DNA of 64,000 bases, taken from [Eubacterium] eligens ATCC 27750. GTDB lineage: Bacteria; Bacillota; Clostridia; Lachnospirales; Lachnospiraceae. A program made the position numbers and the translations under genes. Position 1 is the first letter of the stretch. Every line of letters begins with the position of its first letter. The stretch spans positions 62,001 through 126,000 of the forward strand of contig NC_012780.1 of NCBI RefSeq assembly GCF_000146185.1, in the 5' to 3' direction. The notes under the pieces were generated by a model, which had not been told where the DNA came from, ran no database searches, and saw only the letters and a list, made by a program, of their open reading frames with translations. Below, piece after piece: positions 60,203-64,000 of this stretch.

Positions 60203-60619
60203 TTAAAACATCTGTATAATTCTTGCAATCTCCATAACTACAATCTTTAGCATCACTCCACCGAACATCACATAAAACCATATCTCACGCATATGCTGTG
60301 ACTTTGCAATTGGTGTTGCTATTGCTGCAATAATTATGATTGCAGCTCCAACACATCCAACGATGTTCGGGACACTCACAAGTGAAAATATTCCCGGATT
60401 ACAGCTTCCATCTATCGTATACTGAATTGTTTTATCCAATCCGTCCCTTGCCACTGCAAAGCAGCATATAACAAGTCCATATGCCAAAACAAACAGGCTC
60501 CTTCTGCCCCAGAAACTAATGTTGCTTCTGTTACTGATTGAGTATCCAACAAACCCAACCAACGATACAATCATAAGTGTAGTAACTGTTGTTACCATAT
60601 TCCCAAAATAGAGTTTCAT
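60203..60619 (-). CDS. hypothetical four-span membrane protein
   Basis: Unrecognised 138-residue protein with spans at about residues 8-27 (MVTTVTTLMIVSLVGFVGYS), 38-57, 72-100 (IFSLVSVPNIVGCVGAAIIIIAAIATPI) and 112-133. The middle loop holds RDGLDKTIQYTIDGSCNPG. No transport or enzyme motif is visible. It starts just after a hairpin (60643-60683) and precedes the lipoprotein gene, so the two may act together at the membrane. Confidence 0.62.
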   Translation of the reverse strand: MKLYFGNMVTTVTTLMIVSLVGFVGYSISNRSNISFWGRRSLFVLAYGLVICCFAVARDGLDKTIQYTIDGSCNPGIFSLVSVPNIVGCVGAAIIIIAAIATPIAKSQHMREIWFYVMFGGVMLKIVVMEIARIIQMF

Positions 60620-60642
60620 CCTTGACCTCCCATAATATAAAT

Positions 60643-60683
60643 GACGCAGTGCAAAACTGTAATATTACAATCTGCACTGCGTC
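60643..60683. terminator. strong hairpin between a gene fragment and a membrane-protein gene
   Basis: Perfect 11-bp stem GACGCAGTGCA/TGCACTGCGTC with a 19-nt loop that contains a further TGTAATATTACA dyad. It lies past the methyltransferase fragment; the T-run after it is poor (ATTTATATT), so its efficiency is uncertain. Confidence 0.55.
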
Positions 60684-60738
60684 TTAGCGTCTGGCTTCCT
60701 TTACTATAAATTTTTCTGCGTCAATCAGGCTTTCTTCT

Positions 60739-61017
60739 TTACACTTTGGACAAAACAGAGGAAAATTTGTTAATACCGTATCCTTCCTTGCCAGTGTACT
60801 GTTTGTCGGGGCAGGCATCACGGAACATGACCAGCATTGCCCCTGTACCACAGCCACAGTCCAGTACGTCCTGACAGGGTTCTTTCAAAAGCTCCTCCAA
60901 CAAGTCGGGGTAATCCTTGCGGCACAGGTTGTACACGCTGGGGTCACTGTCATCAAATTTCTCCGCCGCAGCGTCAAACTCCCGCAGAGTGAGATTTTTG
61001 TATTTTTGGTTTGTCAT
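60739..61017 (-). pseudogene. 5' fragment of a SAM-dependent methyltransferase
   Basis: A 92-codon ORF starts like a class I methyltransferase: NLTLREFDAAAEKFDDSDPSVYN, YPDLLEELLKEPCQDVLDCGCGTGAMLVMF (SAM motif I) and ACPDKQYTG, where the Asp motif II should follow. Instead it runs into GYGINKFSSVLSKV and stops. About 110 residues are missing. Its G+C content is clearly higher than the surroundings, which suggests an acquired gene later cut by a deletion. Confidence 0.75.
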
Positions 61018-61226
61018 AATAGCACCTCTGCATATTCATTTGCCATTTAGTTAGTTTATACTAATCGAATATTATCATATTTCTACATAGTTTTCAACAT
61101 CCTATCTGTGTCTGTAGTCTATCAGCAACTTGACCCTTTCTATTTTTATAAAAAGCTTAGATTTTTGTCTTGACAACTGAGCCACTATAGAGTAACGATA
61201 TATGAAAAAGATGTGAGAGGAAAATC

Positions 61227-61838
61227 ATGAAGGTTGAAACATTATCAGAAAAAGATATCAATGCGATCGGGCATGCATTCGGTTATTATGAATATGCTCA
61301 GGGCGAAAAGGGGCTTGTTTCCGCATACAGCAGCAAAGACGCAGTCGTCAGTTATATCAACGGCTATGTGGAAATGGTACTGCAGGCAGGTATGCTTTAT
61401 ACAACCGGTCCGCAGCAGGAAGCATTTATTGCCTATAAGCGCTGTGATGAAAAAGTGGGACTGAAGGCAGGTCAAAAGCTGATAAAAGGGATGTTTGCAG
61501 GATCATCCTTTGGTGAAGTGGTACGGATGCTCAGCATTCTCGGAAGCGGTGGATCATCTTCCATTGAAAAGAAACTGAAAAAGAAAAAACAAAAATACCT
61601 GTTTGTCGGATTGGTATGTGTGCGGGAAGAATACCAGGGGCAAGGCTATATGAGGAAAGCGCTGGAGCTTGCGTTTGCCGAGGGCAACAGACTGGGACTC
61701 CCGGTCGTACTGGATACCGATGCCAAACTGAAAAGTGATAAATACAGACACCTTGGCATGGAACTGGCAGGCGTCCGTACCTGCAAAAACGGCAGTAAAT
61801 TATACGAACTGATCAAATATCCTGATTCCACGGTCTAA
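61227..61838 (+). CDS. GNAT-family acetyltransferase
   Basis: Cytosolic acyl-CoA transferase of 203 residues; the substrate is unknown. The acetyl-CoA site is FVGLVCVREEYQGQGYMRKALELAFAEG (V-x-x-x-Q-G-x-G-type motif A), followed by LPVVLDTDAKLKSDKYRHLGMELAG. GAGAGGA lies 6 nt before the ATG, and TTGACA at 61172 is a likely -35 box. It is richer in G+C and codon-shifted relative to neighbours, suggesting transfer. The 13-nt string GTCTAATGAAATT is repeated around its stop. Confidence 0.87.
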   Translation: MKVETLSEKDINAIGHAFGYYEYAQGEKGLVSAYSSKDAVVSYINGYVEMVLQAGMLYTTGPQQEAFIAYKRCDEKVGLKAGQKLIKGMFAGSSFGEVVRMLSILGSGGSSSIEKKLKKKKQKYLFVGLVCVREEYQGQGYMRKALELAFAEGNRLGLPVVLDTDAKLKSDKYRHLGMELAGVRTCKNGSKLYELIKYPDSTV

Positions 61839-61877
61839 TGAAATTAAAAATCATACACTGTCTAATGAAATTGGAAT

Positions 61878-62501
61878 TTAATAATTAGTTTTTTTCGCAA
61901 TCAAGACTCCAACAGGAGCTAAACCGCCATCCACCAAATTCACTTTGACAACTGTAAAGCCATAATCCGTAATAAACTCACAAAAATTTTCCTTGTTCCA
62001 TTCTTTGTATGCTTTAAATCCTGTAATAGACATCAATCGCTTTCGTAAACCACTTGATTTTTTCTCTGCCCATAAGAAGGTTGGTGCGTACAAAATGCCG
62101 TCTTTTTTTAATACTCTACGAATTTCCTGCATTGCTTTTTCAGGCTCTGGCATAATGTGCAGTGCATTTGAAATTACTACACAATCAAAATTTTCATTCT
62201 CATATGAAAGTGCCGTTGCATCGGCTACGCAAAAACTAAGTTTTTCTGTTGTACCTCTCCTTTTCGCTTGCTTAATCATATTTTCCGAAAAATCGGTTGC
62301 CGTCCAGCTATTAGTACAATCAGACAATGGGAAAGATAGCTGCCCTGTTCCACAAGCTAATTCTAATACATTCATATCAGATTTGAGATAATCTCTAATA
62401 TATCCGCAGATTGCATTATAAAATTTCTTATCTGACTCCATCAAAGGTGCATATATTTTTGCAAGTCGTTGCCAATAACCCTTGTTTGCCTTGTCTTTCA
62501 T
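61878..62501 (-). CDS. class I SAM-dependent methyltransferase
   Basis: A 207-residue methyltransferase of the UbiE/Methyltransf_11 type. SAM motif I is NVLELACGTGQLSFPLSD; motif II WTATDFSENMIKQAKRRG; then FCVADATALSYENENFDCVVISNALHIMPEPEKAMQEIRRVLKKDG. C-terminal GFTVVKVNLVDGGLAPVGVLIAKK is a typical last strand. The substrate is unknown. It is preceded on the same strand by the ClbS-like gene, with a 39-nt gap. Confidence 0.9.
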   Translation of the reverse strand: MKDKANKGYWQRLAKIYAPLMESDKKFYNAICGYIRDYLKSDMNVLELACGTGQLSFPLSDCTNSWTATDFSENMIKQAKRRGTTEKLSFCVADATALSYENENFDCVVISNALHIMPEPEKAMQEIRRVLKKDGILYAPTFLWAEKKSSGLRKRLMSITGFKAYKEWNKENFCEFITDYGFTVVKVNLVDGGLAPVGVLIAKKTNY

Positions 62502-62540
62502 ATCAAAATCTCCATTTTATTCAATAATACAACTTCTGAG

Positions 62541-63059
62541 TTATAGTGCTATTTTTTTCCATTTTCTAATCTTAGTTCTAAATGTTCCGAATGGAGCAAC
62601 TGTGTTAACATGTATGAACTTGTATACTTCCCAGACAGCTGTCTTAGTTGCTTCGCCAGCCCATTTTCTCATATGTGGTTTAAATAATTCTTCCTCACTT
62701 AGCGAATCGATCATTGCATAAATAGAATTAATATTATCATTCAACATATCTTTCAACTCCTGCAGTGACAGATACGCATATGTATCTGTGAACCATTGAT
62801 ATAATTCACCAAGCTGATTCCATTTAAAATCATCTGAAGGAGTTTTGACATGAAGACCTTTTCTTTCATCTGCTTCCCATTTAAGGACGAGCGTTGTCCA
62901 TCCAACTTGGTAAGCGAGATTTTCTGCCGGAGTTCGGTCAACTTCATCAACCCTCTTATCCTTTAAAGATTCTGGAATATCATTAAATTCAAAAATATAC
63001 TTTGCAAAGCTTTTATTTATCTCTTTTTTAAGTTCGTCTTTATTCTCGTATGTTCTCAA
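62541..63059 (-). CDS. ClbS/DfsB-family four-helix protein
   Basis: A 172-residue DinB-like helical bundle of the ClbS/DfsB (DUF1706) family; ClbS itself is a cyclopropane hydrolase protecting against colibactin. The pattern is seen in MRTYENKDELKKEINKSFAKYIFEFNDIPESLKDKRV, then RTPAENLAYQVGWTTLVLKWEADERKG and KWAGEATKTAVWEVYKFIHVNTVAPFGTFRTKIRKWKK. No toxin genes are near, so the role is unclear. It may be cotranscribed with the FMN-reductase gene upstream (36-nt gap). Confidence 0.85.
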   Translation of the reverse strand: MRTYENKDELKKEINKSFAKYIFEFNDIPESLKDKRVDEVDRTPAENLAYQVGWTTLVLKWEADERKGLHVKTPSDDFKWNQLGELYQWFTDTYAYLSLQELKDMLNDNINSIYAMIDSLSEEELFKPHMRKWAGEATKTAVWEVYKFIHVNTVAPFGTFRTKIRKWKKIAL

Positions 63060-63095
63060 TAGTCTATTTCTCCAAACTTGAATTTGGAACGTGCT

Positions 63096-63620
63096 TTATA
63101 AATTTTTTCCGATCCCCTCAAGTTCGTTCATGGAATCCTTGTTTTTTTCAAGTTCATCTCTGGCTGTTGCGTAATATGATTTTTTGAAAAGCATATCCCA
63201 TGAAAGATATTTTGCCATACAGTCAAACTGCTTATCAATCAGCTCATACTGGATACTGTCTACGGGAGAACCGCCTACAACAATCGTGCCAACTTTTTTA
63301 TTTTTTAACTGCAATCCACGGCAGTAGCACTTATCAATGATAAGTTTCAATTGTGCTGACATTCCCCACCAATAAACTGGTGTAGCAAAAAGAATCATAT
63401 CTGCGGCAGCAATTTTATCAATTGTAGGATTTGTATCATCCTTATCGACACATCCCTTAGAGCATTGACAGACACCACATCCCTTGCATGGTGCAATGTT
63501 GAGTTTGTCAGGTTCAATGATTTCAATTTCATTCTTTTCTGATGCTCCTTTTATAAATGCATTGATTGCTGTCAGCGTGTTTCCTTTTCTGGCACTTCCA
63601 TTAATGATTACAATTTTCAT
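63096..63620 (-). CDS. flavodoxin-family NADPH-FMN reductase
   Basis: Flavin reductase-like protein of 174 residues. It starts MKIVIINGSARKGNTLTAINAF (FMN phosphate loop), with CKGCGVCQCSKGCVDKDD, a ferredoxin-like Cys cluster typical of the iron-sulfur flavoprotein subgroup, then DMILFATPVYWWGMSAQLKLIIDK. It can serve as a redox partner or nitroreductase; the substrate is unknown. ATG 63620 is preferred to the in-frame ATG at 63635. It is an intact relative of the truncated gene at 18391. Confidence 0.9.
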   Translation of the reverse strand: MKIVIINGSARKGNTLTAINAFIKGASEKNEIEIIEPDKLNIAPCKGCGVCQCSKGCVDKDDTNPTIDKIAAADMILFATPVYWWGMSAQLKLIIDKCYCRGLQLKNKKVGTIVVGGSPVDSIQYELIDKQFDCMAKYLSWDMLFKKSYYATARDELEKNKDSMNELEGIGKNL

Positions 63621-63654
63621 GCGTGTATCCTCCAACTTCCGATTTAGTGTCCTT

Positions 63655-64000
63655 TTATAACGGTTGCATCATCTCAAGAATGATTCCATCCGGGTCTCTG
63701 AAATAAAACGCTCTGCTTTCCCCAAATCCATCTGCCCTGAAATCGAAATACTGCGGTTCAGACAAGCACTCCACATGATTTTCGATAAGGGCTTTGTAGA
63801 CAGAATCAATGTCATCCGTATAAAAGCATACTTCCGAGATAGATGTCGTAAACAAGTCTGATTGTTCTTTGTGGATTTTGCTGTCTACAAATTGAATCAA
63901 TTCAACAGGCGGTGTTTCAATATTCTCAGAACCATTCAAATAAGCAACCCTTGCCTTACAATTTTTCTTTTGAAACATTTTATCTGTCTCTTCGCCAACC
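63655..64000 (-). CDS. VOC (glyoxalase-like) protein, 5' end outside window
   Basis: The frame is open to the right edge: ahead of an internal Met (63978) it reads VGEETDK, so the gene continues beyond the window. Visible parts are ARVAYLNGSENIETPPVELIQFVD, ISEVCFYTDDIDSVYKALIENHVE and the C-terminal FYFRDPDGIILEMMQ, where the Glu is a metal ligand. These are the second half of a one-domain vicinal-oxygen-chelate protein. The N-terminal His ligand is not in view; the substrate is unknown. Confidence 0.82.
   Translation of the reverse strand, partial: VGEETDKMFQKKNCKARVAYLNGSENIETPPVELIQFVDSKIHKEQSDLFTTSISEVCFYTDDIDSVYKALIENHVECLSEPQYFDFRADGFGESRAFYFRDPDGIILEMMQPL

Overview
The window looks like chromosome of a low-GC Gram-positive gut Clostridium of the Lachnospiraceae type (inference). 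The basis is the AT-rich sequence, strong AGGAGG ribosome sites, an FMN riboswitch ahead of rib genes, a SufCBDSU cluster, a 2-keto-3-deoxygluconate kinase, cysteine-rich surface proteins with a PxTGD sorting motif, and an Agr-type peptide signalling locus. A Lachnospira (Eubacterium) eligens-like species would fit, but I cannot prove it. Most genes lie on the minus strand.

Layout. 1-4.7 kb: amino-sugar genes (nagA partial, nagB), lgt, a CxxC cluster protein and a sugar kinase. 4.7-12.2 kb: a ten-gene minus-strand block. It opens with an AgrD-like peptide gene overlapping a DUF2712-like ORF in another frame. Five small membrane or anchored proteins, an ABC ATPase, AgrB, a LytTR response regulator and a GHKL sensor kinase follow. 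12.4-22.6 kb: MetE-like protein, HD-GYP protein, HAD/HD/AraC genes, an ars operon without an efflux pump, a broken RhuM-Fic gene, flavodoxin and a Gfo/Idh oxidoreductase. 22.7-27.2 kb: ribD-ribE-ribBA-ribH under an FMN riboswitch that sits about 730 nt upstream, with two terminators and a dispersed repeat in the leader.

27.2-36.9 kb: a surface region. A 1390-residue pullulanase-like protein appears to have lost its catalytic residues. An M6-like metalloprotease and a secreted nuclease follow, with DUF2798 and pepT between on the plus strand. The first two share a Cys-rich wall module. 37.34-37.96 kb is a GC-rich, gene-free stretch folding into two large hairpin structures, whose G-U pairs favour a plus-strand RNA. 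37.9-46.5 kb: small alarmone synthetase, ThrH, PatB-like lyase, DUF3737 and the SUF operon. 46.7-50.5 kb: an EAL protein and glpK. 50.6-53.8 kb: the queuosine precursor operon queD-queE-folE-queC-queF behind a candidate preQ1 riboswitch and a clear sigma-A promoter.

53.8-64 kb is accessory: macro-domain and YccF genes, an ECF sigma/anti-sigma pair, a decayed IS200-like element, gene fragments, and a run of small enzymes (methyltransferases, GNAT, ClbS-like, FMN reductase, VOC), some richer in GC than their surroundings.

Strongest leads for new biology: the 37.3-38.0 kb structured RNA candidate, the agrD/DUF2712 overlap at the head of the Agr-ABC block, and the inactive-looking pullulanase anchored to the wall.
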